This document shows positions 54,107 to 64,000 of a stretch of DNA of 64,000 nucleotides, in pieces. The notes beneath the pieces were generated by a model. The model was not told the origin of the DNA and searched no databases. It worked only from the letters and a program-made list of their open reading frames with translations. Position 1 is the first letter of the stretch. The number at the start of each line of letters is the position of its first letter. The position numbers were made by a program, and so were the translations under genes. Source of the DNA: Hymenolepis diminuta (lineage: Eukaryota > Platyhelminthes > Cestoda > Cyclophyllidea > Hymenolepididae); contig CAADRB010000038.1 in assembly GCA_900708905.1 (NCBI GenBank), forward strand, positions 507,892-571,891, given 5' to 3'.

Positions 54107-56695
54107 GGAGCAGATGTTGGTAAAGGTGGTGGCTATAGTCATGGCGGTATCCGGTTGGGTGGTGAAATCGGTTTTATTCTGGGTGATCTCTCTCCCGTAG
54201 ATCTGACATTTACGCAAAACGAGGCATTGTCCATAGAGGGAGGTCGGTTTTACGGTGTAGGCAAATTCCTTTACTGTAAGTATTTATCTGGTATGGGACT
54301 GAACACCAATTACTACTGCGGTGGCGGTAACTATGACTTGTGAGTCAACTAGGCCATTCCTTTATTCCCGATAGTTTACAATAATGTGTCAAATATTATA
54401 TATCCCTTCGTCTGAGTGGAAAGAATAGACTAAAGCGAAATAACAAGATACATGATAGAAAATGCTTGCTCAAGCATGTGTAAGAAAGAATGTTCGATTC
54501 AACTAAATTGTACCATTCTATTCGATAAATATTCCATCGGAAATAATTAAGCAAATATTCCCAGATAATAAAAAATCAGCTATAAGTTTACAAAAAATTT
54601 TTCCCTGACCCTCGAAGGGAAGTATAGATAATATCTGATTTGGAAAAAATGGAAGGTATCGAATGAGAAAATTGCGTTCTACAACTCTTCATGTTAGTCT
54701 TTTTTCGTTGCGGATGGTCATCTGCCAAATTGAATAAGATCTGATGAGCATCGATCTTTAGACCTTTGAATTGGTTCAGGAATCGTTGATCACTAATATC
54801 TATAGCAAAATACTGATAGAATATTTCACTTTCTTTAAAGGAATTGAGGAAAGAGGATAAAAGTCAGGAAACTGGCTGAACTGCCCTTTATCACGTTCTT
54901 GAGAATTTTCGAGCTGTCTGCTTTCTCAATTATAATTTTTTAAGTAAAAGGAAAAGAAAACAATCCTATGAATGCAAATTTCAGAAACTATATTATACAT
55001 GAATATAATAATTGCCGATTCAAATATTAAAACAGCCCATAGTACGTGAAGAGACATTAACGTGCTATCCACCTTAGACTGCAATGTGGTTTCGTCTTGA
55101 AAGTAGTTCTAGAAGTTCATGGAAGTCGAAACTCAAAGTGTGATTCGAAAGGAAAATTTTGACGTTCATTGTAAAACAAAAATAAGAGAACGCACTTGAC
55201 AGGACTGAACGATCAGATTCTATTCCTTTAAATATTTTAAGGTTTAAAGGCCGTGAATCTTCTTGTCAGATCAATTTAACTAAACAAATAGATAATTCTG
55301 TACAGTTTCTAAATATTGTTTCGAATCAGTTTATACAGAAGAGCAAAATGGAATCAACATTTACCTAATTCTATAAGGCTCTTCTTGCATACCTATGAAA
55401 AATTTAAAAATATGTGTTGATAAAAGGACCTTTTGATCTCATGGTCAACATTCACGCCAATTAAGGTTAAAGGTTCGAAGCGCATCCGTGTACAGTTAAA
55501 GGTTTGGAAGACCGACCACCCTGGTCAGCAAGAAAGATGGTAGAATGTGAGTTTTTCATAAAACCTTCCCTCTAATGCATTCCTTAACGGATTAGGAAGT
55601 TAAACAACTTAATTAAGGACTTTCTTTTCCTTGTAAATTTATACCAATTTAATAATATATAATCACCTTTTAAAAAATTGAAAAATAATTTGGGATCCTA
55701 ATTTATTGATTTTAAAAAAGTACTTCAATATTTTAATGTCTGATTTGAACGAGAAAAAATTCTTAAAAGGAAATTGTGCCGGCTATTATTCAGTGTTATC
55801 TGCTCCAATCAGAATGTAACTATTTGATGAGATTCCATAAAACCTTGAAATTCCTTAGACCCAAATGCATAAACTAAGATGTAAATAAGTTTTAAGAACA
55901 CGGGTTTCTAACTGAACACTTGTAGGTCATTGTAATGTAGTGTAAAAATGAGCCTCTCTTTTATTTATAATGTGGTTTAAGATTAGTTCAAAAGTATACA
56001 AATTTGAAAGGAGTATCTACATTGCCAGATTTTTCACTTTCTTCACTTTTGAAATGGATTTCTTTGTCGTCTTTAATATAGCTAGAATGCAAACTTTATA
56101 AATGAGTAAATTTTATTCCCTTGTCCATTACTAGAACTAATTTTAAGCCTTTTTCCAATTTCCTCTTTTAAAACAAAGTATTAAATATTGTGGTTAGGAA
56201 GAGAGAAATCGGACATCGTCTGAACGTATGAAATTCTACTGGATTATTCAACATGGGTGCATATTTCGAACGACCACTCATATAAATCTTGAAATATCCC
56301 CGAATTGGGCCTTTGCATTTGTTGTAATTTGCCGCTCTTTCGGCAGCGTCCCGGTGTTCCACACTTTTTAACATGACATTCAGAAAATCTCTGTGTTACT
56401 TTAGCTAATATTTTTTGTATGCATTCCTTTCAGGTATGGATTCGTAGGCAGAAACACTATGGCGTTCTGGTTCTATTTTAAATTATGGTTCAATGTCAAT
56501 AGAACCTATGATATTGCCACATTAATTTGTATAATACTCCCATTTAATAGTCATATATGGTCATTTTTGTGGTGGCTTTATATTTTTACGTGCTTTGTCA
56601 CCCATTACCGTGATTTGCTTATAGTTATAATCATGACAACCCTGGAATCCAAGCCGCCTATCGATTTCCTCCATTGGCTGGCAGTGGCGTCGTGA
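54107..56695 (+). CDS. Candidate two-exon gene, Gly/Tyr-rich then hydrophobic (unidentified)
   Basis: Exon 54107-54339 follows a CATTCCTTAG acceptor and ends at a GTGAGT donor. Exon 56434-56695 follows GCATTCCTTTCAG and ends at TGA. The phase-2 join keeps both long frames open, giving at least 164 residues. The first part is Gly-rich (KGGGYSHGGIRLGGEIGF, NYYCGGGNYDL) and the second hydrophobic (MAFWFYFKLWF, HIWSFLWWLYIFTCF), possibly one or two membrane segments. A polyadenylation signal AATAAA follows at 56768-56773. The GGGNYD-type composition recalls hnRNP tails and flatworm eggshell proteins, which is only a compositional likeness. No start exon was found, so it could be the 3' end of a longer gene or a decayed copy. 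The intron is 2,094 bp. Confidence 0.4.
55430..55620 (+). repeat. Dispersed repeat family A, copy 4
   Basis: ATGGTCAACATTCACGCCAA, then GCGCATCCGTGTACAG, GGTCAGCAAGAAAGATGG, TAGAATGTGAGTTTTTCATA and TTCCTTAACGGATTAGGAAG follow the family A order. It lies in the putative intron of the 54107-56695 candidate. Confidence 0.5.
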
Positions 56696-56799
56696 GTTCT
56701 ACTCCCCCAAGGAAACAAATTTCGCTTTATTGGTTTCAAGGTCGCCGCCTCCACTCTGTTATATGACAATAAAAAGAACAATCTATTACCGACTCTGTC

Positions 56800-57520
56800 T
56801 TATTTTTGTCCTTTTGCAATTGAGCTTGTGTATTTGGAAGGGGTACTAGCTTAGTTTGTTCTCTCTATCTTGTCATATTTTTTATTTTAAAAACGGCATA
56901 TAGAGGTACTAATTTCATATTTTCTTAACTGAGTGGTTTAATATAAAGATTGATGCAGGTTTTTTAGTCTCGCTGTTACATCAAGTAATGTTTTGAATAA
57001 TATTTTAAAGGGAAGGTTTAGAAAAATAAACTTTCCTAGATAAACACTCTTTTTCATTGGTGGAAAGATTTAGTCGTATTTAATTTAAAAATCAGATTCG
57101 CCTGATCGGGAAAAAAAGACGTAATAATACTATGTGCTTATGATACACCATAATAGTCTATCAAATGGATTCATTACTTTAAGGCTCCAATTACTTTGGT
57201 GGAAGAGTATGAGAATTCGCTCCATAGGGTTCAGGATTTTCATCGGTATGATATTAAGTTTAGATTAAAGACCGACGACATATTTTCACTGAAGCCTTAT
57301 TTATAACTAGTCTTATTTATTTTGACTCATATTATAGTTACCTAATATTGACTCTAACTTAAATTAATATCAAGATTCTAGAATAGACACTTTCAATTAA
57401 CTATCTTTTGCGATATTAATCGTTTTTTAAATACTTTATATGTTCTTTGATTTTGCGAATTCTTCACCCGTGTATCTGAACATACCTATAATCGTTATTA
57501 AAGAAATTTTCACTGTGGGT
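56800..57520. other. No recognisable feature
   Basis: AT-rich sequence after the AATAAA at 56768. Confidence 0.3.
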
Positions 57521-57539
57521 AAAAGTGAAACGTCCAATG

Positions 57540-57700
57540 AGGAATAAGGGAGTGGAATCAAATGTAAGTAGAGAAGAAGTCAGAATATCAAAAGAGTCTT
57601 CCTTTAATTTTTTTAGATTCTTGTCGCACACTGTTTACTCAATAGACCGTTCATTATTTCCTGTTCCAAATTTCAAGTTTCACATTTGTCTTCTGGATTT
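57540..57700 (+). repeat. Dispersed repeat family B, copy 8
   Basis: AAAGAGTCTTCCTTTAATTT, ATTCTTGTCGCACACTGTTT and TTCCAAATTTCAAGTTTCAC follow the reference order on plus. The 65-codon frame here is part of it. Confidence 0.5.
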
Positions 57701-58004
57701 CTGTGTAAATTCTTGTCCATGATGTTCGGGGCTTATTAAATATTTGAGATGGTTGGCTGTACCTTTTCATGGTTTCTTTTCTAAACGCCCGGAAAGATTG
57801 ATAACATCTCATTTTTTCATCTACTATCTTATTACAGTTTACACTAATGCTCTATGCATGTTTTAGGCGTTAAAAGGGAGAATTTATTCCAGGAATATTA
57901 GGTAGCGAGAGCGAGAGGTTAGTAATGAAGTTCACTTTTTTCACAAATTTCAGTCTAATCCAATGTGAATCAGTTTAAAGGTTCCCAGAATGAGTCAGAA
58001 GATT

Positions 58005-58145
58005 GTTGGCATTCAGGCTTCTTCGCAGGGCATTTGTATAAGCCCATACATAGGCACATACGTACAGAAATCTAGCCACTTGTATAGTTGAAGCAGGTGC
58101 AACGAGAGGTAGATAAGTGAGAGAAAAAGATAGTGGTCCGTTTTG
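58005..58145 (+). repeat. Dispersed repeat family D, copy 1
   Basis: GAGTCAGAAGATTGTTGGCA, a TACGTACAGA region, GAAGCAGGTGCAACGAGAGG and AAGTGAGAGAAAAAGATAG parallel 59425-59575 in the same order. It adjoins family A copy 5 on the right and may be the other end of one larger element. Confidence 0.45.
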
Positions 58146-58439
58146 AGTTGATCTTTGGTTTTTGCATCTTTAAGGTAGCGGTCTTAATTTTATAGAAAGT
58201 AAGGGTTTGGCTTTTTTCAATCAAAATTTCAAAGCAAAAATTTGACTGATTAAGGAGGTTAAATGAACCTTCATTGAATGGTATGGAATTCTGCTGGATA
58301 ATAGCGTAAATAAGATTTTTAAATTTTGAACTATTCATAATTTGAATTTTGCTTTGGCTAGAGGGGTTAGAAAGACACTTTCCAAGCTCAACAGATAAGT
58401 GCAAATAATACCTAACAATAGACGAGTAATATCCCGAAA

Positions 58440-58620
58440 ACATTACTGTAAGAAACTCGCATTCTCTCACCTCTTTTGTTGATCAGAATTAATCAAAGCA
58501 GTTGGCTATCCACGTTACTGAACGTACGCCGATGAGCTTCAATCACGTGCACACTGACCACTGTGTCACGTTTGCACAAGTGGCAAAATTTTCCGTTGCT
58601 CTTGATCGTCTCAGTTCTTT
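58440..58620 (-). repeat. Dispersed repeat family A, copy 5
   Basis: On minus: CACAGTGGTCAGTGTGCACG, CTCATCGGCGTACGTTCAGT, TGATCAACAAAAGAGGTGAG, then AGAATGCGAGTTTC. It is very close to 62990-63150. The 132-codon minus frame at 58072-58470 starts inside this copy and ends in family D sequence, so it is best read as repeat-derived. Confidence 0.5.
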
Positions 58621-59399
58621 TGTTTCACAAAATAGTTGCATAAATTTACCTTATTATTATTTAATATATCTGAATGCAGGAATCAATGTGCTTGCCTGCA
58701 AAGTCAGAGGGCATTAGTTCTATACTCCTTAGCCAGAACACAGTGTAAAATATGATCAAACCAACTGGTTGAAACAAACTAAGAATGCAAGTGTCATATC
58801 GACGAGGCTGTGCCCGAACTGAGCGTCCTAAAAGCCCCTATGGAAAAAAGTCTTTATTCTGTGCCTATTCCATCAAGGTACAGTCGGAAAGATTTGAACG
58901 TAAGAGGACTCTTGATCATACTTTCAATTTTTGTTCAAATAGTTGTGGAATCAGAAATAATCTTAGGTGGTCCAGTGGGGGCTCAAATATGGTTGTTAAA
59001 AGAGTTTTACTCAGAATTCAAATTCAGCGCTTGTTAATGAAGACCTGAGAGATTTAGTAAATTTTTCGTCCATCAACGCAAGTACTGTAAAATGTTGAAC
59101 ATTAATTTAGGTTTTGAATAAAAATAGGATTTGATGTGATCTACTTCACGTCGTGAAAAGTTGAAAGGTAGTAATTTGGTTGGATTTAAAGAATTCCTTC
59201 AAAATTGACAGCCCTTAATGCTGTATATTCCTCTCTTTTCTTAAAATGTTATCTTCGTTTATTATTTTATAACATTTCCGATTTAATCTCTTTTTCTCAT
59301 TTATTTCAACCTTTGCGTTTTACAACATTAAATTTAAAATTTAAACAATATATGGTTGTTCGAAGAATCCAGAAATGCGGTTCATGTTATTAACTGAGT

Positions 59400-59600
59400 G
59401 ATTCACTCCAGCGGTCCTCCAGACTGAGTCACAAGATTATTGCCACTCAAGTACACGCATAGACATCAAAATATATACGCAGACACAACTGAGACACTCG
59501 TATGTGTGCGAGTATGGAACAGGTGCAAAAGGCGGGGAAGAAGCGAAGTGAGAGGGAAACGAGAATCCCGCTTAACGTTGACGAAGCGTGTACTGCACCT
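59400..59600 (+). repeat. Dispersed repeat family D, copy 2
   Basis: GACTGAGTCACAAGATTATT, CGTATGTGTGCGAGTATGG, AACAGGTGCAAAAGGCGGGG and AAGTGAGAGGGAAACGAG match the order of 58005-58145. The 145-codon minus frame (59447-59884) runs through this GA-rich DNA and is probably not a gene. Confidence 0.45.
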
Positions 59601-60824
59601 GTCCAGAAAGTTCTTATGAAAGTGTGTGCGTAATACGCAAGGATGTAGACGGGGATGACTACTCTACCCAGCGTCACAGAAATCGCCTCAAAACATGTGC
59701 AGAAATAGAGAGGGAAAGGTGTTGACCTTTCTGCAACACTTCCACGATTTGTTGGGAAGATTTTTAAAGCAAGCGAATGACGCAAAACGGATGATAGTGG
59801 GTGGGACTTGGTGAGAAAGATGAGAGGCAAAGTCGAGTAATCGCCGGATATCGTATACCTTAGAAATGGGGTCTCAAATACCATAAATGAGGGAGTTCAA
59901 TCATAGTCTAGGGGAACAACATGCTTCAACCTGTATTTTTGTTGAATCCAATCTCACGGGCTCAAGGCTCATCCAGTGATAGGAATGCCGACCGGCACTA
60001 GTTATTCCTGGCCAACAGGAGGAATGGTTGAATTTAAGTTTCTTTTATAACCATCTCTGTGTTACCTTTCCTCTATTAAGTAAAGTGTTTAATACTTCCC
60101 TTAATGGGGTTAGGATATACTTATTTAGTAATAGTAACATAACCATACGGAGGTTTTCGTCCTTTAATTTTCTCGTTCTCGCATAGTAAACAATATCTTT
60201 TGACTTCTACTAATGACAAATGACATTTAGAACTACTTTTCAATTTCTCTGTCCAGCATTCCTTATGTGGCTCCAAATACGATTCACTTGATAGCGCTTC
60301 TCAATCAAAGACGGGTTGCATTTCCTGTCCTAAAATAAATCTAGTTTTTCATTTATTTGCTTCTGCTCGACTGCCAGAACAGGAGCCTAGAATTCGATGC
60401 TTTTGGGTACGCACCAGTTATCGCCAGTCATCTGGAAGATTCCAGGTTTTATAGTTGGGTGGTATTACTATTATTACTATTCCGGGAAATCTCTACTTTA
60501 ATTGGGGAACCAAATTTCAAATCTGTTCAAGGCTGGGATAATTAATATTTAGCAAAAGGAAAACCCGTTTAAAAACGAAATTGCCTGTTCATTACTTCCG
60601 CAAATTTTGTATTAAAGGTCAACCCATATGCGCAAAAGATTGCAAAAATCCGATAATTAGAAAATGTTTTTCTGCGAAAAAATGTTAAAGGAATGAAAAT
60701 CCGAAGATGGAACCAAAAAGACGTTAGCAAATATTAAATAGCCGATCTTGGCTGTTAGGAGAGGTAAAATTATTGATATGGCATAACGAATTATTCAGTT
60801 TATCCCCTTAGTCAGTGAGCTGTG

Positions 60825-60885
60825 AACAATTCAGACTTGAACTCTTACGCAGAAACTTAGGGATCAAATTATGAAGTATGAACGT
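60825..60885 (-). repeat. Dispersed repeat family B, copy 9 (fragment)
   Basis: AGAAACTTAGGGATCAAATT followed by ATGAAGTATGAACG matches 13928 and 43850 and, reversed, 28440-28470. Confidence 0.35.
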
Positions 60886-61332
60886 CAGTGCGTAAAGCAA
60901 TAATCTACACACATTAAGTCAGGGGTGGACAACGTCATGCATTCAGATTTTAAAAGAAGTATAACTCTTTTGACATCCTGAATTTGCACCCGACTTCTAC
61001 CCGATTTCCCATTTCCCATTTCACCTCTCATTGGAATATTTAACTCTTTTCCGTGTTGAGATGTTTAATTGTTTTCAAAATTTGTGTTTTTGCTTTGCTA
61101 TGAGTAATAATACACAATTTAATATTTAGCCCAATTTCCCTTAAAGCTTAGTTCTAATTTCTCAAAATACTATTTATTTTAAAAGGGTAACTCTAATTAG
61201 TATACAGAGTTAGAAATATTGCCTTTCTAACTAATATGCCCTGATGCTAGACATATGTGGCATTAGCAAATGATTAGTGGTTATTTACCAATAAAAGGCA
61301 TTTTGGCAACGACTGAAAAATAAGTTTCTTAC

Positions 61333-61454
61333 CGGAAAATAGAAGGAAAACAGTTTGCCCACACTGGAGTGAACAATGTGACCGATTTCTACTAATCGCA
61401 AAACACCTCGTATGGCATATACAGCCTGGTCACAGAACGAAATAGGATCGCATT
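61333..61454 (-). CDS. Candidate internal coding exon, unidentified protein
   Basis: On minus, a strong polypyrimidine acceptor (CCTTTCCTTTTACAG, AG at 61456-61455) opens a 122-nt exon closed by CCG|GTAAGA (donor at 61332). One frame is open throughout: two leading bases plus 40 codons, CDPISFCDQAVYAIRGVLRL then VEIGHIVHSSVGKLFSFYFP. The amphipathic to hydrophobic character suggests a membrane or membrane-proximal segment. It would need a phase-1 donor upstream and a phase-0 acceptor downstream; neither was found with confidence. No family was recognised. The signal quality makes a real exon plausible, but a single exon is weak evidence. Confidence 0.4.
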
Positions 61455-62221
61455 CTGTAAAAGGAAAGGAAAAAGGGAGAAAATGGACCAATTTACCATG
61501 AAAAGAGTTAATCTTACATAATTGTGAAAAATGAAGGGAGAAAGGAAGACTAATCGGTTCATTTGGAATGAATCATCCTCTGTTAAATATGATCCCCGAT
61601 CACACCTTTCGCATTCCTGAACCCCACAGCACAGGAATAGGTATCGTCGATGATATTTATGATTAAATTGAAAATAAAACTGACAATAATTCCGGTTTTA
61701 ATTATGATTTTCGTTTGACAATTCTATTTTATTTTCCATGATCGAAGCAACCAATTCAACTAGTTAGTATCAATCACTATTTGGATAACTGAATGTAATT
61801 TCATCAAGAAGATGTTTATAACGTTAATTTTTTTTTCAACGGTTTCATCCTTTCATCTACATACAATGACCCTGCGCCAGTGTCACGTTTTTTCATGCTT
61901 ATGGCATACATACGTCATGAGAAAACATTAATTCTTTTAAACTTCAAATATTAGCGGACAGAACAGTAACGCCACTTTCGACATTAAGAATGACCGATAC
62001 ACATACCAACTAATCCACTCTCTCAGTTGAATCTGTGGTTGGCCTAGATCGATTGAAGTATATATGGCACTACTTAAATGGCTCCGGATTGCCTTTCCAT
62101 ATAAAAACTGTTGATTGCAAATACTTTCATTCTAGGGAATCGGAAAGCAAATAAATGATTTCTTTGACTTTTATAAAGTGCTCATTTTACGATCCTCTGT
62201 GCAAGTTTGGACCCATTTCAT

Positions 62222-62280
62222 TAAATAAAGATTAAATCAATAAATTAAAAAATAAATTAAATAAATAAATGCAAAAATAA
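62222..62280 (+). repeat. AAAT-type simple repeat
   Basis: Irregular runs of AAAT and TAAA units, including AAATTAAATAAATAAATGC. Confidence 0.8.
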
Positions 62281-62658
62281 CTAACTACATGATTTTATAA
62301 TTAGATATGAACTGTCTGGATGGATCTCTCTCTGGTAAATGCTACAACGATTGAGAAGTCTGAAGATTATTTCTACCAATATTATCGTAAAGAATATCTA
62401 ACAAGAATGAACAAATCTCTTTCTTTGCGATTATTAACTAAACTGAACCTATTTTGTTTTAATGGCAGACTCATACCCGATTTGCTGATTTGAATTCACT
62501 TTACGGGGTAACCTGATCTAACCATGTGCCTGTTCCTTCTTATTTTTCTTCTTCTTCTGTGTTTGTTTTTTTCACCCCACGTGTGCAACATAATCTACGC
62601 CCAAATATACACTGACTGACTAATCTGTCTTGGTATTGCATGAATGTTTGGTGTCTAG

Positions 62659-62808
62659 CAAATCCGGCCTCCTCCCTCACCTATATTCAAAATAATAGAA
62701 GCCATGATCATGAATCACGCACAGCTGAATCGGTAGAGTCATACTTCACCAGCCGAGATTTAGATAGACGCCTTCTGTGCATTTCTGACCATCAATCATC
62801 GTCTTTAA
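62659..62808 (+). CDS. Candidate internal coding exon, Ser/Arg/Asp-rich, unidentified
   Basis: The acceptor GGTGTCTAG (AG at 62657-62658), preceded by long pyrimidine tracts at 62530-62575, opens a 150-nt exon closed by a GTAAGTAC donor at 62809. The open frame has phase 1 at both ends (NPASSLTYIQNNRSHDHESR, TAESVESYFTSRDLDRRLL, CISDHQSSSL), so it could be a cassette exon. It is polar and Ser-rich and has no recognised domain. Neighbouring exons were not found; they could lie beyond the window. Confidence 0.35.
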
Positions 62809-62969
62809 GTAAGTACAGAGGCCTAGACGAATTTACTACATCCTATCGGATGGAAACATTTATCATCCAAATGTGGTAATTTGGATTCAGGACTGGTTTA
62901 AGAAAATAAGCACGTGTTTGTTAGACACAGTTCCAACTTGTTATATGGTTTAGAAATTTGCAGAAATTT

Positions 62970-63230
62970 GTATAATACAAGGTGATTGAAAAGCAACCCA
63001 TATCCTGGGCATCAGTATCACAGTGGTCAACATTCACGTTTTCTAAGTCAAAGACCATAAGAAAGTTATTCATCGGCGTACATTCGGTGACATCGACGGC
63101 CAAACCCATTGGTCAGTAAAAGGAATGGTAAAATGTGAAATTCTCATAAGGACAGCTCCAGGATACTTTGCCCCCACTTAAATCAAATATGGTTACTCCT
63201 TTGTTAACGGGCATTGGAGTTTTTAATTCT
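62970..63230 (+). repeat. Dispersed repeat family A, copy 6
   Basis: It has the most complete left part: AAGGTGATTGAAAAGCAACC, TATCACAGTGGTCAACATTC, TTCATCGGCGTACATTCGGT, GGTCAGTAAAAGGAATGGTA, AAATGTGAAATTCTCATAAG, GACAGCTCCAGG and GTTAACGGGCATTGGAG. The minus frame at 62921-63109 lies inside it. The AAGGTGATTGAAAAGCAACC start resembles TACAGGGTGATTAAGAAGTA at 29473, perhaps a terminal motif. Confidence 0.5.
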
Positions 63231-63239
63231 TTATAACAA

Positions 63240-63910
63240 TCTCCAGAGGTTTAGAAACACTATACGTGAGAAAGTTTGGATATCAGTAGTAATGATAGGC
63301 CTAATGACTCAAAAACGACTGTGCAAAGCTCAAGGTTCGAGCGTTTATGAGGTTGCATGTGTATGCTTATGGATTATCCATTTTCTTCAAAATCCCATAT
63401 TGATTATATTCTTCTCATGTTCTTTTTATAAAAAAAACAGGAAAATAAATAATTTTTTCATCTAAAGAAGGGAATCATTTTCGTCTAACCGTATGTCTTA
63501 TGATCCAATTAAAACAAGTAGCAGTAAATCTATGTAGAGTACTTTATACTTAATATTATCAGAATTACTTCATTTATGTATTATTTGTTTAATTACATTA
63601 GTATGACTTCAATATTCGCATCCTGAATAGTATCAGTAAATCTTAGGGAAATTTTTAAGGAATTTGGGTTAATTTTTATTATTTTCAACTATGATTATTA
63701 AAGCTCAAATTAATCTATTAATAAGATAATAATTGCATAATAAATGGGGCTTAAGACGTTTTAAATATTTTAAGCAACTTATGAAGCCCTGCTAACTTAA
63801 AATTTTTAGCTATTTCATCTCCGCTACGTTAAAACTATAAACTGTGAAATATCACGTAAGATCATTTGCGTCCACAACCGCCGGAAGAATAAATAGACTG
63901 AAGCGGCAAG
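63240..63910. other. No recognisable gene
   Basis: Very AT-rich; the 83-codon frame at 63214-63465 begins in family A sequence and has no homology I recognise. Confidence 0.3.
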
Positions 63911-63916
63911 ACCGAC

Positions 63917-63990
63917 CCCTCTTGACAAAATAATACCTGTCAGTAACCTGTGACAATCGCAGACAAGCATTTGCTGCAATCCCGGGGACG
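63917..63990 (-). repeat. Degenerate relative of the tRNA-like SINE head
   Basis: On minus, GTCCCCGGGATTGCAGCAAA followed by TGCTTGTCTGCGATTGTCAC and AGGTTACTGAC parallels the head at 3896-3836 (CCCCGG, then GTTCGTCTGCGAATTG, then GGTCACGGGT). The A-box equivalent is poor. The similarity is short, so this is tentative. Confidence 0.3.
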
Positions 63991-64000
63991 AATCGAGAAT

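Noticed and set aside
58072..58470. 132-codon minus frame
   Set aside because: It begins in a family A copy and ends in a family D copy, with no homology to known proteins and no splice context.
59447..59884. 145-codon minus frame, Cys/Ser/Phe-rich
   Set aside because: It lies opposite GA-rich DNA of repeat family D, where CT-rich codons rarely give stops; another copy of the repeat (58005-58145) is not open in the same way.

Overview
This is eukaryotic nuclear DNA. It is AT-rich, with spliced genes, GT-AG introns, tRNA-derived SINE remains, a mariner transposon relic and two assembly gaps. The compact gene at the left end (introns of roughly 50-530 bp), the base composition and the repeat-rich surroundings suggest a parasitic flatworm, perhaps a tapeworm. 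That assignment is inference; nothing here fixes the species.

Only the first 8.1 kb is clearly gene-bearing. At 50-367 (minus) lies the first coding exon of a mitochondrial rRNA adenine dimethyltransferase (TFB1M/KsgA family); the rest of that gene is outside the window. At 4292-8080 (minus) a nine-exon gene can be read from start to stop with every splice phase agreeing. It predicts a 733-residue serine-rich coiled-coil protein. Its 5' flank carries four CCAAT boxes spaced 25-28 bp apart. Between the two genes sits a tRNA-like SINE head at about 3836-3896.

From about 8.3 kb to the end the window is mostly gene-poor. It holds old copies of at least four dispersed repeat families, called A, B, C and D here, most of which are still alignable by eye. 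Family B has about ten recognisable copies. A 1,283-bp dead mariner with intact-looking 26-bp terminal inverted repeats lies at 31666-32948. There are also G-runs, a perfect hairpin and simple repeats.

The last 10 kb has weaker coding signals. These are a possible two-exon Gly/Tyr-rich to hydrophobic gene on the plus strand (54107-56695), a splice-bounded minus-strand exon (61333-61454) and a splice-bounded plus-strand exon (62659-62808). They look like pieces of genes with long introns, but none was identified. I found no convincing evidence of an undescribed biological system. The most unusual items are the evenly spaced CCAAT array, the stop-free 108-nt intron that keeps the reading frame, and the repeat families.
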